Positions 56,832 through 64,000 of a stretch of DNA of 64,000 nucleotides are shown here, one piece after another. Source of the stretch: Nonomuraea africana (lineage in GTDB: Bacteria > Actinomycetota > Actinomycetes > Streptosporangiales > Streptosporangiaceae); assembly GCF_014873535.1 (NCBI RefSeq), contig NZ_JADBEF010000001.1, positions 3,038,001 through 3,102,000 of the forward strand, given 5' to 3'. The stretch's first letter is position 1. Each line of letters begins with the position of its first letter. Made by a program: the position numbers and the translations under genes. Under the pieces are notes generated by a model. It did not search any database. It had not been told where the DNA came from and was given only the letters and a program-made list of their open reading frames with translations.

Positions 56832-57269
56832 CTAGTTGTTGTTGTTATTGTTGTTGTTGTTCGCGCCGCCACCGTTGTTGTTGTTGTTATTGTTGTTGTT
56901 GTTCGCGCCGCCACCGTTGTTGTTGTTGTTGTTATTGTTGTTGTTGTTCGCGCCACCGCCGTTGTTGTTGTTGTTATTGTTGTTGTTGTTCGCGCCACCG
57001 CCGTTGTTGTTGTTGTTATTGTTGTTGTTGTTCGCGCCGCCACCGTTGTTGTTGTTATTGTTGTTGTTGTTCGCGCCGCCACCGTTGTTGTTGTTATTAT
57101 TGTTATTATTGTTGTTCCTCTTGTGGTCCAGGACGCTGGACGTGTCGGCCTGCGGGGCGATGACTGCCGCGGTGCCGACGGTGGAAGCCTGGGCCGGCAT
57201 CGTCATCGGGGCTGCGAGAGCGGAGGCGGCGATAGCGGCGGCGGTGAGAGCGGTCTTGAGGATCATCAT
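56832..57269 (-). CDS. Secreted poly-asparagine/GGGA repeat protein
   Basis: A 145-residue exported protein. The signal peptide MMILKTALTAAAIAASALA with a cleavage region near PAQAS is followed by about 30 ordinary residues (AAVIAPQADTSSVLDHKR). Then come seven runs of 9-11 asparagines separated by six GGGA linkers, up to the C-terminus. AAC dominates with occasional AAT, giving an AT-rich tract in a GC-rich genome. AAGGAG lies eight bases before the ATG at 57269. Such a tract may form amyloid-like or hydrogel assemblies. No known domain exists, and sequence alone gives no function. Confidence 0.78.
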   Translation of the reverse strand: MMILKTALTAAAIAASALAAPMTMPAQASTVGTAAVIAPQADTSSVLDHKRNNNNNNNNNNNGGGANNNNNNNNNGGGANNNNNNNNNNGGGANNNNNNNNNNGGGANNNNNNNNNNNGGGANNNNNNNNNNGGGANNNNNNNNN

Positions 57270-57314
57270 TGGTCTGTCTCCTTGTGTACTGTTTGTCGGC
57301 TTGTGTCTGATCTG

Positions 57315-57350
57315 TGTCTTGCTGGCCTTGCCTGTCTTGCTTGTCTTGCT
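57315..57350 (-). repeat. Four 9-bp tandem repeats upstream of the poly-Asn gene
   Basis: Units TGTCTTGCT at 57315, 57333 and 57342, plus a degenerate unit at 57324 (minus-strand AGCAAGACA), form a 36-bp array. It ends 46 bases before the poly-Asn start codon, in its leader or promoter. Confidence 0.6.
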
Positions 57351-57359
57351 ATGGGTCAT

Positions 57360-57800
57360 TTGTAGATGTCACTGCTTGCTAGTCCCTTTCATCCCGCTTG
57401 CCGTGATCCTTGCAAGCGGCCCAAACCCCGCCCACGCCGAGGAATCCGACTTTTGGCACCGACCTGCCGCGACCCTTTGACACGCCGCGGCGGCAGGGTT
57501 CTCGACTGCGGGAACCTCCGAATCCGGCCTCCGAGGGGCCTCGCCGTACGGCCTGGCAGGCAGGTTTCCGCGCCCACCGCGCTCCGCCTGAGCCCCACAG
57601 GAACCCTTATTGGCGTGCTGTCCAGACCGTCCACCGGAGCAGAGAGGGCACGCGACCTCACCGTCGCAGCGAAGGCACACCAGCCCCGCCCTGGTCCTGA
57701 GTGCTCTCCGACCCGCACCCCTTGAGCGGCCGCGCCCAGGTTCGTCCTCGTGCCGGTGGTTGAACCACTACCTGCACAGGGACTCAAGGGGGAGGCTGCG
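57360..57800. other. Intergenic region upstream of the poly-Asn gene
   Basis: About 440 bp with several open frames on both strands, but none with a ribosome binding site, family resemblance or consistent codon bias. The promoter of the poly-Asn gene should lie near its left edge. I see nothing else. Confidence 0.45.
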
Positions 57801-57822
57801 GGTCCGGCCGTACGGCCGGGCC
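57801..57822 (-). terminator. Hairpin after the small leftward gene
   Basis: GGTCCGGCCGT and ACGGCCGGGCC form an 11-bp stem (one G-T pair) with no loop bases beyond the turn. It begins 5 bases past the stop of the small gene at 57827. Confidence 0.55.
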
Positions 57823-57826
57823 CCGG

Positions 57827-58039
57827 TCAGCGGTAGTCGTCGTAGTCGGGGTCGGGGCGTCCGGGCGGCACGCCGTACCTTTCTCGGCGATGCGGATCTC
57901 TGACGCTCTGCGACCGCGCTTGCACGGTGCAGTGCGCATCGGTCACCTGGGGCGTGAGGACTCTTTCCAGCACAGCGCCGCGCCCGGCGCGGGTGGCGAG
58001 GAGGCTCAGGGAGACGAGCAGCAGCCACAGCCTCTTCAT
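57827..58039 (-). CDS. Small putative secreted protein
   Basis: A 70-residue frame beginning MKRLWLLLVSLSLLATRAGRG, which looks like a short signal peptide. The rest is charged and ends PGRPDPDYDDYR, with one cysteine. It lies 52 bases downstream of the winged-helix gene on the same strand and is followed by a hairpin, which supports a real gene. There is no clear ribosome binding site and no family is recognised. It could instead be non-coding. Confidence 0.45.
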   Translation of the reverse strand: MKRLWLLLVSLSLLATRAGRGAVLERVLTPQVTDAHCTVQARSQSVRDPHRRERYGVPPGRPDPDYDDYR

Positions 58040-58091
58040 CGGGCAGCCCGGGCGGCGAAGGTCCCTGCTGTCGATCACGGGCTCGTGCCGG

Positions 58092-59216
58092 TCACTCGAA
58101 GCGGGTCTGGCGTCGAGGAGTGTTCGGGTGCGTGAAGGCGAGCAGGCGGTCTGCTTCCTCCTCCACCTCTGCGCGGTTCGATGGCGACAGCGGGCGGAGC
58201 GGGTGCACGGTCAGCGTGGCCGCCTCATGTGTACGGGACACCGTCCACGTGGCGGCGACCGTACCGTCGACGAGGACGGTGGCGGCGACGCCGGCGCCGA
58301 CGCAGACCTGGCGGCGGATCTCGTCGGTCATGATCCGGGTACGGTCCGCGTAGGCCAGCAGGGGCGCGTCGAACTCGGGAAGGAGCCGCACCGGGGCAGG
58401 CAGGTCGGGTGCCGGCCTCGGCGCATCCTCGAGGTCGAACAGCTCCCTGCCCGACTCGTCGAGGTAGACCCTCAGCTCGGGACGCAGCTGGTCGAACACC
58501 TCGCGCAGCCCGCTGACACCGGACCAGGCCCGGGCGTCGGACACGGTGGCCGGGCCGAAGGCCGCCAGGTAGCGCCGGAGCGTCTGGCGCACGTCCTCGG
58601 CCGTCGCCCTGGCCCGGATGCCGGTCCAGTCGGCGCGGGCGAAGGGCGTGGCGCCGCGGGTGTTCCATGTGCCGCTCGGCGCCGGGTGCACCAGGGGGAG
58701 CAGGTACTGCACGCTCCAGCCGAGGGCGGTCGCGTCGGCGCCCTGCCATCGTTCGGCGAGGCGGCGGCCCAGCTCGGGACGGGTCAGCACGCGGCCGTCG
58801 GCGAGCAGCTCCCACGCCTCCGCGATCAGCTCGTCGAGGTCGACGTCTGCGGTGCGGCGGCCGAACGCGTTGCGCTGCACCCTGCGCAGCAGGGGCGCCA
58901 GCACCGGGCGGATCAGCCGGAAGTCCGGTGTCGACAGCACGTGCTGGGTGGCCCGCATCATCGTCGAGCGCACCAGCGACCTGTCCTCGATGGCGGCGGT
59001 CAGGTCCTTGATCGCGAATCGGTCGAGCCTGGCCCAGAGAGCGAGGTAGGGCAGGTTCGGGTCCTGGGCGTTGAGCCCGAGCACCCGCTCGACGGCCGTC
59101 ACCACCGGCAGGTCCGCGCGGCGCAGCAGTAACTGACGTTCCAGCAGCGCGCGGTTGAGTGCCCGCGGGCGCAGCACGTCGGCTCGGGCCCGCCGGGCCG
59201 GCCCGCGGGCGCTCAT
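58092..59216 (-). CDS. Winged-helix DNA-binding domain-containing protein (HTH_42 / AlkX type)
   Basis: A 374-residue protein of the winged-helix HTH_42 family related to YcaQ/AlkX DNA glycosylases. It has LNRALLERQLLLRR and VERVLGLNAQDPNLPYLALWARLDRF at the start. The STMMRATQHVLSTPDFRLIRPVL block follows, then the QxTGxR-like segment TGIRARATAEDVRQTLRRYLAAFGPAT. The C-terminal beta domain is LLPEFDAPLLAYADRTRIM. The ATG lies next to the stop of the epoxide-hydrolase-like gene, so both form one operon facing a WYL regulator. A DNA-repair role is suggested by the YcaQ relation only. Confidence 0.83.
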   Translation of the reverse strand: MSARGPARRARADVLRPRALNRALLERQLLLRRADLPVVTAVERVLGLNAQDPNLPYLALWARLDRFAIKDLTAAIEDRSLVRSTMMRATQHVLSTPDFRLIRPVLAPLLRRVQRNAFGRRTADVDLDELIAEAWELLADGRVLTRPELGRRLAERWQGADATALGWSVQYLLPLVHPAPSGTWNTRGATPFARADWTGIRARATAEDVRQTLRRYLAAFGPATVSDARAWSGVSGLREVFDQLRPELRVYLDESGRELFDLEDAPRPAPDLPAPVRLLPEFDAPLLAYADRTRIMTDEIRRQVCVGAGVAATVLVDGTVAATWTVSRTHEAATLTVHPLRPLSPSNRAEVEEEADRLLAFTHPNTPRRQTRFE

Positions 59217-59217
59217 C

Positions 59218-60138
59218 TCAGCGCACCTTCGCGAAGAACGTGCGGACGTCGGCGACCAGCTGGTCCGGCGCCTCCATCGACTCCGTGCTCTCGCTCCAGC
59301 CTGAGCCGGAATCCGCGTCGGCGCTCCAGGCGTTCGCGGAGATCTCCTCGTAGTAGATCTGCGCCGCCGACACGGCCGTGTCGGTCAGCCAGTACAGCGA
59401 GACGTCGGTCAGGATGCGGTCGCGGTCGACGCCGTCCTCGGGCAGCCCGTCCTCCGGGTCGGTGAGCTCCTTGAACTTCTCCACGATCCAGGCGAGCTGG
59501 CCGACGGGTGAGTCGTGCAGTCCGTAGGTCACCGTCTGCGGCCGCTTGGAGTTGCACTGCAGGTAGCCGTCGTTGAAGTCCTGCATCGACTGCCAGCGCC
59601 GCCGCTCGACGTCGGTGAGCCCGTCCATCAGCCGCACGAACACCCCGGCCATCCTGGCCGCGTTCATGCCGGGCCCGGCCAGCGGCGTGGAGAGGCCGAA
59701 CCCCGGCAGGGAGGGGATGACCAGGTGGAAGGCGCCCGCAGGATCGCCGCCGTACGCCCGGGGATCCGACAGCGGGCCGATGACGTCGAGGAAGTCCACG
59801 ACCCCGCCCGGCCAGCCGTGCAGCATCAGCAGCGGCGTGGCGCCGGGCTCGGGCGAGCGCACGTGCAGGAAGTGGACGGTCTGCCCGTCGATCGTGGTGA
59901 TGTACTGCGGGTGCTCATTGAGCGCCGCCTCGTGCGCCCGCCAGTCGTAGCCGGTGCGCCAGTAGTCGGCGAGGTCCTTCAGGTACCCCAGCGGCACGCC
60001 TCTGCTCCAGCCGACGCCCGGCAACTCCCCGGGCCAGCGGGTGTTGGCCAACCGCGCGTGCAGGTCGTCGAGCTGGGCCTGCGGAATGTCGATACGGAAG
60101 GGGCGGATGCCCTGCTGCGGGTTCGTCACGCGGACCAC
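59218..60138 (-). CDS. Epoxide-hydrolase-like protein lacking the catalytic nucleophile and histidine segments
   Basis: A 306-residue protein clearly of the EHN epoxide hydrolase family. It has an N-terminal [23 protein letters not shown] and the oxyanion motif [20 protein letters not shown], then [14 protein letters not shown], the cap region and [19 protein letters not shown]. Family proteins are about 380 residues. Here [13 protein letters not shown] runs straight into [11 protein letters not shown], removing the G-G-D-W-G nucleophile segment. The C-terminus jumps to [16 protein letters not shown] without the G-G-H-F histidine. It is therefore probably inactive as a hydrolase. The start is GTG at 60138 (or 60129). 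It is divergent from a WYL regulator with a palindrome between. Confidence 0.85.
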   Translation of the reverse strand: MVRVTNPQQGIRPFRIDIPQAQLDDLHARLANTRWPGELPGVGWSRGVPLGYLKDLADYWRTGYDWRAHEAALNEHPQYITTIDGQTVHFLHVRSPEPGATPLLMLHGWPGGVVDFLDVIGPLSDPRAYGGDPAGAFHLVIPSLPGFGLSTPLAGPGMNAARMAGVFVRLMDGLTDVERRRWQSMQDFNDGYLQCNSKRPQTVTYGLHDSPVGQLAWIVEKFKELTDPEDGLPEDGVDRDRILTDVSLYWLTDTAVSAAQIYYEEISANAWSADADSGSGWSESTESMEAPDQLVADVRTFFAKVR

Positions 60139-60148
60139 GCTACGAAGG

Positions 60149-60171
60149 GCTTAGGACAGATTTTCCTAAGC
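60149..60171. promoter_or_regulatory. 8-7-8 palindrome, probable operator of the second WYL regulator
   Basis: GCTTAGGA (60149-60156) and TCCTAAGC (60164-60171) are perfect arms around a 7-base spacer. The site lies 18 bases before the WYL regulator ATG. The geometry equals that of 2279-2301, but the arm sequence differs (CTTAGGA against TTGAGGAA), as expected for paralogues with diverged specificity. Confidence 0.65.
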
Positions 60172-60189
60172 AGCTGGCAGTCTGAGCAC

Positions 60190-61152
60190 ATGTCCTCCGC
60201 ACGGCTTCTCCAGCTGCTGTCGCTCCTGCAGACCCGTCGCGACTGGCCGGGCGCCGAGCTCGCCGATCGCCTGGGCGTCGCAACGCGCACCGTCCGCCGC
60301 GACGTGGAGCGGCTGCGCGAGCTCGGCTACCCCGTGCACGCCACCCAGGGCGCCGCCGGGTACCGTCTCGGGGCCGGCGCGTCGCTGCCGCCGCTGCTGC
60401 TGGACGACGACGAGGCGGTCGCCGTGGCCGTGGGCCTCCGTACGGCCACGGCAGGCTCGGTCGCCGGGATCGAGGAGTCCTCCCTGCGGGCCCTGACCAA
60501 GCTCGAGCAGGTCCTGCCGTCGCGCCTGCGGCACCGGGTGAACACGCTGAACCTGGCGACCGTCCGGGTGGGCGGCGCCCCCGGGCCCGCGGTGAACGCG
60601 GACACGCTCATGGCGATCGCCGACGCCTGCCGCCGCCACGAACGGCTGCGCTTCGACTACACCAGCCCCCGGGGCGGTGGCACGACCCGCTCCGTCGAGC
60701 CGCACAGCCTGGTCAGCTTCGGCCGTCACTGGTACCTCGTCGCCTGGGACACCGATCGCGACGACTGGCGCACCTTCAGGGTGGACCGGCTGACGCCGCG
60801 CGTGCCGACCGGTCCGCGGTTCACGCCGAGACCGCCGCCGGAGGGCGACGTCGCCCGGTATCTGTCTCACCAGCTGTCGTCACGGACGTGGCCGTTCCAG
60901 GCGTCCGTCAGGCTGCACGAATCCGCTGAGGCGATCGCCGAGAGGATCTGGCCCGGCATGGGCACTGTCGAGGCCGTCGACGACCACACCTGCCTGCTGC
61001 ACGTCGGTGCCGACACCCCGTCGGCGCTGGTCTGGATGATCACTTCGGTGGACGCCGGTTTCACCCTCGTCAGCGGCCCGCCCGAGCTCGCCGACGCCTT
61101 CCGCGCCCAGGCCGCTCGCTGCCTGAACGCCATAAAAGCGATGGACCGATAA
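60190..61152 (+). CDS. WYL-domain helix-turn-helix transcriptional regulator
   Basis: A 320-residue paralogue of the regulator at 2321. The winged helix includes LADRLGVATRTVRRDVERLRELGY and a GAAGYRLGAG wing. The WYL domain has RHWYLVAWDTDRDDWRTFRVDRL (about residues 178-200), and the C-terminal region FTLVSGPPELADAFRAQA follows. It starts MSSARLLQLLSLLQTR. The same spacing between palindrome, a TGGCAG box and the ATG is seen in both paralogues. It is divergent from the epoxide-hydrolase-like/winged-helix operon, its likely target. Confidence 0.88.
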   Translation: MSSARLLQLLSLLQTRRDWPGAELADRLGVATRTVRRDVERLRELGYPVHATQGAAGYRLGAGASLPPLLLDDDEAVAVAVGLRTATAGSVAGIEESSLRALTKLEQVLPSRLRHRVNTLNLATVRVGGAPGPAVNADTLMAIADACRRHERLRFDYTSPRGGGTTRSVEPHSLVSFGRHWYLVAWDTDRDDWRTFRVDRLTPRVPTGPRFTPRPPPEGDVARYLSHQLSSRTWPFQASVRLHESAEAIAERIWPGMGTVEAVDDHTCLLHVGADTPSALVWMITSVDAGFTLVSGPPELADAFRAQAARCLNAIKAMDR

Positions 61153-61290
61153 CCCGTCGGCGCGGCGCCATAACCCGTAGTCAGGGTCCAGTCAAGGCCG
61201 CGAGTTATACTTTTTCCGCACTTCTCTATAGATATTGCGAAATATAGTTCTAATAAGATCCGGAAAGTTCGATTACTACATTTATGACCC

Positions 61291-61318
61291 TTGAAAGAGC
61301 GGGTGGTAAGTCTAATAT
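61291..61318 (+). promoter_or_regulatory. Consensus-like promoter of the 61327 gene
   Basis: TTGAAA (61291-61296), a 16-base spacer and TAATAT (61313-61318) form a near-consensus sigma-70-type (HrdB) promoter. The -10 box ends 8 bases before the GTG at 61327, so the transcript would be leaderless or nearly so. This excludes TTG 61291 as a start codon. Confidence 0.6.
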
Positions 61319-61326
61319 CGGGGTTT

Positions 61327-62577
61327 GTGTCCCATGATCCATCGGACCTGCCGGATAGGCAGGTCTGGCCGCCCGGCCACCCCGATGACTCAGCCGTGAC
61401 CGCTCCCACACCCCCGATGGCCAGGCACAGGTCACAGCCTCAGCCGCCGGAGGACGAGTGGGAGCCCGAACGGCTGTCCGCCGGCCCGTGGCGGTTGATC
61501 ATTGGGGCGGGGATCGTGTTCGTCGTGCTGGCCGCGGTGGGGATCGGGCTCGGCGCGATTCGATCTTCGCGGGAGCCGTCGCCGAGCGGGGCCTTACCCA
61601 TGGCCAGCGCGTCGGCGTTGGAATCCGGTCGAGGATCGCCGGAGCCCGGGTCGACCGGCCAGCCGGTCGGCCCGGGCACGTCGGCCGCCCCGTCGCGAGG
61701 GGACGGGGCGAAGCCGTCGGTCACGGCCGCGGAGGCGAAGCGGGTGCACGACCGCTTCCAGCGTGACCTGTCGGCGGCCCAACTCGCCATGGACGGCAAG
61801 GCCGTCGCCGAGCTCGAACAGGGGCTCGCTCTGGAGATGACCAGGGCGAGCTTCGAGACCGCCAGGCTGCAGGACACCAAGGTCCCCGCGGGGATCTGGC
61901 CCGGCACCAAGGTGTGGGTGCCGCGCCGTACGGCGGAGGCGGGCGAGTGGTTCGTGGCCACCATGCACGAGCCGGGCGTCGCCCGCGTGACCGATCTGAT
62001 GGTGCAGACCGGCAAGGGATGGCGGCTCGCGGCCTCGACCGCCGACACCCGCGACCCCGCGCCCGAGCCGCCGGCCATCGCCGTCGACCCCGACGGCTAC
62101 GCCACGAGCCTCGACGAGTTCACCTCGGGCCTGCGCGGCACGCCCAGGCAGATCGCGCTCGCGCACCTGAGGAGCCTGGAACGAGCCACCGAGGACGAGC
62201 GCTTCGCCGATGGGCCGTGGACGTCGACCGCGGTACAGCTCTGGCAGCGTGAACGCGCCCAGCTGCGCAAGGCCGGGTGGAAGCTGGAGCTGTCCTACCG
62301 CCTGACCGGCCAGGTGCGGGCGCTGAGGACCACCGACGGCGGCGCGCTGGTCTGGTACTCGGCCCGCTCCACCGAGGTGCGCGAGGCCCAGCGGCAGGGC
62401 ACCACGGTGACGCTGAAGGGCTCGGCCGCCGTCCGCACCGCCAACCGCTCCTTCGCCCGTACGGCGAGCGCCACCTACGGGCGGATGTACCTGGCGCACG
62501 TCCCGCCGATCGGCTCGACCGAGCCCATCAGGGTCATGGGTGACTGGACAGACGTACTGGAGAGCCACGGCACCTGA
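61327..62577 (+). CDS. Single-pass membrane protein of unknown function
   Basis: A 416-residue protein. A proline-rich cytoplasmic head of about 55 residues leads to one transmembrane helix (LIIGAGIVFVVLAAVGIGLG). A Ser/Pro/Gly linker follows, then an external domain of about 290 residues (AKRVHDRFQRDLSAAQ, GEWFVATMHEPGVARVTDLMV). That domain looks like two similar alpha-beta halves of the NTF2-like type common in actinomycete secreted or membrane proteins. GTG 61327 is chosen from the promoter position. It is followed after 25 bases by the proline-rich gene, so the two form an operon. Function unknown. Confidence 0.75.
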   Translation: MSHDPSDLPDRQVWPPGHPDDSAVTAPTPPMARHRSQPQPPEDEWEPERLSAGPWRLIIGAGIVFVVLAAVGIGLGAIRSSREPSPSGALPMASASALESGRGSPEPGSTGQPVGPGTSAAPSRGDGAKPSVTAAEAKRVHDRFQRDLSAAQLAMDGKAVAELEQGLALEMTRASFETARLQDTKVPAGIWPGTKVWVPRRTAEAGEWFVATMHEPGVARVTDLMVQTGKGWRLAASTADTRDPAPEPPAIAVDPDGYATSLDEFTSGLRGTPRQIALAHLRSLERATEDERFADGPWTSTAVQLWQRERAQLRKAGWKLELSYRLTGQVRALRTTDGGALVWYSARSTEVREAQRQGTTVTLKGSAAVRTANRSFARTASATYGRMYLAHVPPIGSTEPIRVMGDWTDVLESHGT

Positions 62578-62602
62578 CGAACCATCAGATAAGAGGAGCA
62601 CC

Positions 62603-64000
62603 ATGGCGACATCCCCACGCAGACCTTCCAGGTCAACGGTCGTCACGACAGCACTCACGATCGGCGTGTTCGGCGCCGGGGCCGGGCTGGGCAGCGTCCT
62701 CCACGACCGCGCCGCCCAGCCCAGAACCGAGGTCCTGCGGCTGGCCGCGGGGACCTACCAACTGGACGGCCAGGCCACGGAGTCGTCGGGCGCGCTCACG
62801 GCCCGCTCGCTCACCGGCGCGGACGGCGGCAGCACGGTGTCGGGCGCAGCCGCGACCCCGCCGCTGTGCCTGGCCGCCACCGTCGACTGGATGGCGGTCT
62901 CGGCCACGGGTGAGGCGTGCGCGTCCATCCCCCTGCTCGGCACGGGGACGACCGCGCCGCCGCTGCTCAGGCCGGGCAACCCGGCTGAGCGGTCCACCCC
63001 TTCGGAGAAGCCGCAGGAGCCGAGGAAGTCGGAGCGGCCGGATCCCGCGCCCAGGAAGAGCGAGGCGCCGCCGCCCACGCGGATGAACGAGCCGCCCCCG
63101 CCCGCTCCGCGGCCGCCCGAGAGGGAGCGGGACGACTCCCCCGCCCCCAGGAAGAGCGATCCTCCCCCGACGAAGAAGAGCGAGCCGGACCGGGACAGGA
63201 AACCGGAGACCGGCAAGGAGCCGGAGAGCGACAGGAAGCAGCCCGACACCCCGGCCACCGCCTTCCCCAAGGGCACGCTGCGGGCCGTCGAGCCCAACGC
63301 GGCGCCCATCCCCAACGGGCCGCCGATGCAGCCGGTGCGTCCCCGTCCCGCCGACCAGGGCCGGTCGGGGCAGAACGGTCACGACCCGGCCAGGCAGACG
63401 AGCAGCCTGCCCACCGCGAGCCCCCCGGCCCAGCGGTCCCCCATCCAGAACCCGCCCAGCCAGAGCCCACCTCGCCGGAACCCGCCTGACCAGAGCCCGC
63501 CCGGCCGGACCGTCAGCCCGCCCGACCAGGTCCCCACGGCGCGCCCTCCCGGCGGGAACCCCACCGTCCGGCCGCCCGACGACAGGCAGTGCCTGACGGG
63601 CCCCGACGGCAGCGCGTTACGCCCTGCCGTCCGCGGCGGGATCGCTCCCGGGTGCGAGGATCCCGTCCAGACCGCGCTGCCGACGGCCCGCCCCACCCCG
63701 CTGACCTCCCGATCGGCCCGCCCGACCGTCAAGCCCACGCCGTCCTCCACGAGGGCCGGCACCAAGGTCACCGCGAAGCCGAGGACCACGCCGTCGCAGC
63801 CGTCCATGCCGACCTCGCTCCGGCCCGCCGCCACCGACCGGCCCGCGCGGTCGGCCGGCACCGCCGCCGCCACCTCGGCCCCGCGCGCCCCCGAGTCCAC
63901 CACCCTGCGCCCCGCCACCGCCGAGGGCCAGAGCCTGCCGATCTTCCAGGACCCCGAGCTCATGCGGCGCGCCGAAGAGGCGCTCGGCCTCGACGGGACC
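62603..64000 (+). CDS. Proline-rich membrane-anchored or secreted protein, partial
   Basis: The frame is open from ATG 62603 (AGAGGAG upstream) to the end of the window, 466 codons. The N-terminus has a short basic head and one hydrophobic helix (VVTTALTIGVFGAGAGLGSVL). A small domain of about 100 residues with two cysteines follows (LCLAATVDWM, GEACASIPLL). Then comes a very long Pro/Arg/Lys/Ser-rich low-complexity tract with PPxxP repeats. A short normal segment near the window end (LPIFQDPELMRRAEEALG) hints at a further domain beyond. It probably spans or decorates the cell wall. No family recognised. Confidence 0.75.
   Translation, partial: MATSPRRPSRSTVVTTALTIGVFGAGAGLGSVLHDRAAQPRTEVLRLAAGTYQLDGQATESSGALTARSLTGADGGSTVSGAAATPPLCLAATVDWMAVSATGEACASIPLLGTGTTAPPLLRPGNPAERSTPSEKPQEPRKSERPDPAPRKSEAPPPTRMNEPPPPAPRPPERERDDSPAPRKSDPPPTKKSEPDRDRKPETGKEPESDRKQPDTPATAFPKGTLRAVEPNAAPIPNGPPMQPVRPRPADQGRSGQNGHDPARQTSSLPTASPPAQRSPIQNPPSQSPPRRNPPDQSPPGRTVSPPDQVPTARPPGGNPTVRPPDDRQCLTGPDGSALRPAVRGGIAPGCEDPVQTALPTARPTPLTSRSARPTVKPTPSSTRAGTKVTAKPRTTPSQPSMPTSLRPAATDRPARSAGTAAATSAPRAPESTTLRPATAEGQSLPIFQDPELMRRAEEALGLDGT

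Noticed and set aside
57369..57787. Open frames of 103-132 codons on the minus strand
   Set aside because: Cys/Arg/Gly-rich translations in overlapping frames, with no ribosome binding site or similarity; treated as non-coding.

Overview
The window is about 70% GC, with short intergenic gaps, many ATGA/GTGA stop-start overlaps, GTG/TTG starts and apparently leaderless regulator genes. This points to a filamentous high-GC actinomycete. A Streptosporangiaceae (Nonomuraea-like) host is my guess from the protein styles; I cannot confirm it here. No rRNA, tRNA or CRISPR array is visible.

Left flank (1-7.1 kb): small accessory enzymes and regulators, many in divergent regulator/target pairs. These are a PadR start with a SnoaL-like gene, VOC and YdeI genes opposite a WYL regulator, an NmrA-type SDR opposite a TetR regulator, and a membrane protein coupled to a winged-helix regulator behind a large palindrome. 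A small secreted SapA-like protein follows.

Core (7.5-33.6 kb): a nearly complete island for choline/glycine-betaine catabolism. An OpuA/ProVWX-type importer brings in substrate. BetA and BetB oxidise choline to betaine. A Rieske monooxygenase (GbcA-like) with its own Rieske ferredoxin and FAD reductase would demethylate betaine. Dimethylglycine oxidase and heterotetrameric sarcosine oxidase (SoxBDAG) carry on to glycine, GlyA makes serine and SdaA makes pyruvate. Released C1 units are handled by mycothiol-dependent formaldehyde dehydrogenase, an MBL hydrolase, PurU and a molybdopterin oxidoreductase. An IclR regulator sits in the middle, and five copies of a GTTGC-N7-GCAAC-type site lie in front of the transcription units, so I infer one regulon.

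Centre (33.7-42.4 kb): a stretch of gene remnants (Tn3 transposase tail, ArsR piece, alcohol dehydrogenase piece). After it come SDR genes, a Tat-type hydrolase, an XRE/MmyB regulator, a cyclophilin-like lipoprotein, an ankyrin protein, an Hsp20 and a universal stress protein.

Sugar locus (42.4-51.9 kb): kinase, binding protein, two permeases and a large secreted PIG-L deacetylase run leftward. A DeoR regulator and a GH4 glycosidase run rightward. No transporter ATPase is encoded.

Right flank (51.9-64 kb): a tautomerase, a membrane protein, a D,D-carboxypeptidase behind a c-di-AMP (ydaO) riboswitch, and an IS701-family element with a frameshifted transposase. Then come a secreted poly-asparagine repeat protein, a winged-helix protein, an epoxide-hydrolase-like protein lacking its catalytic segments opposite a second WYL regulator, and a two-gene membrane/proline-rich unit that runs off the end.
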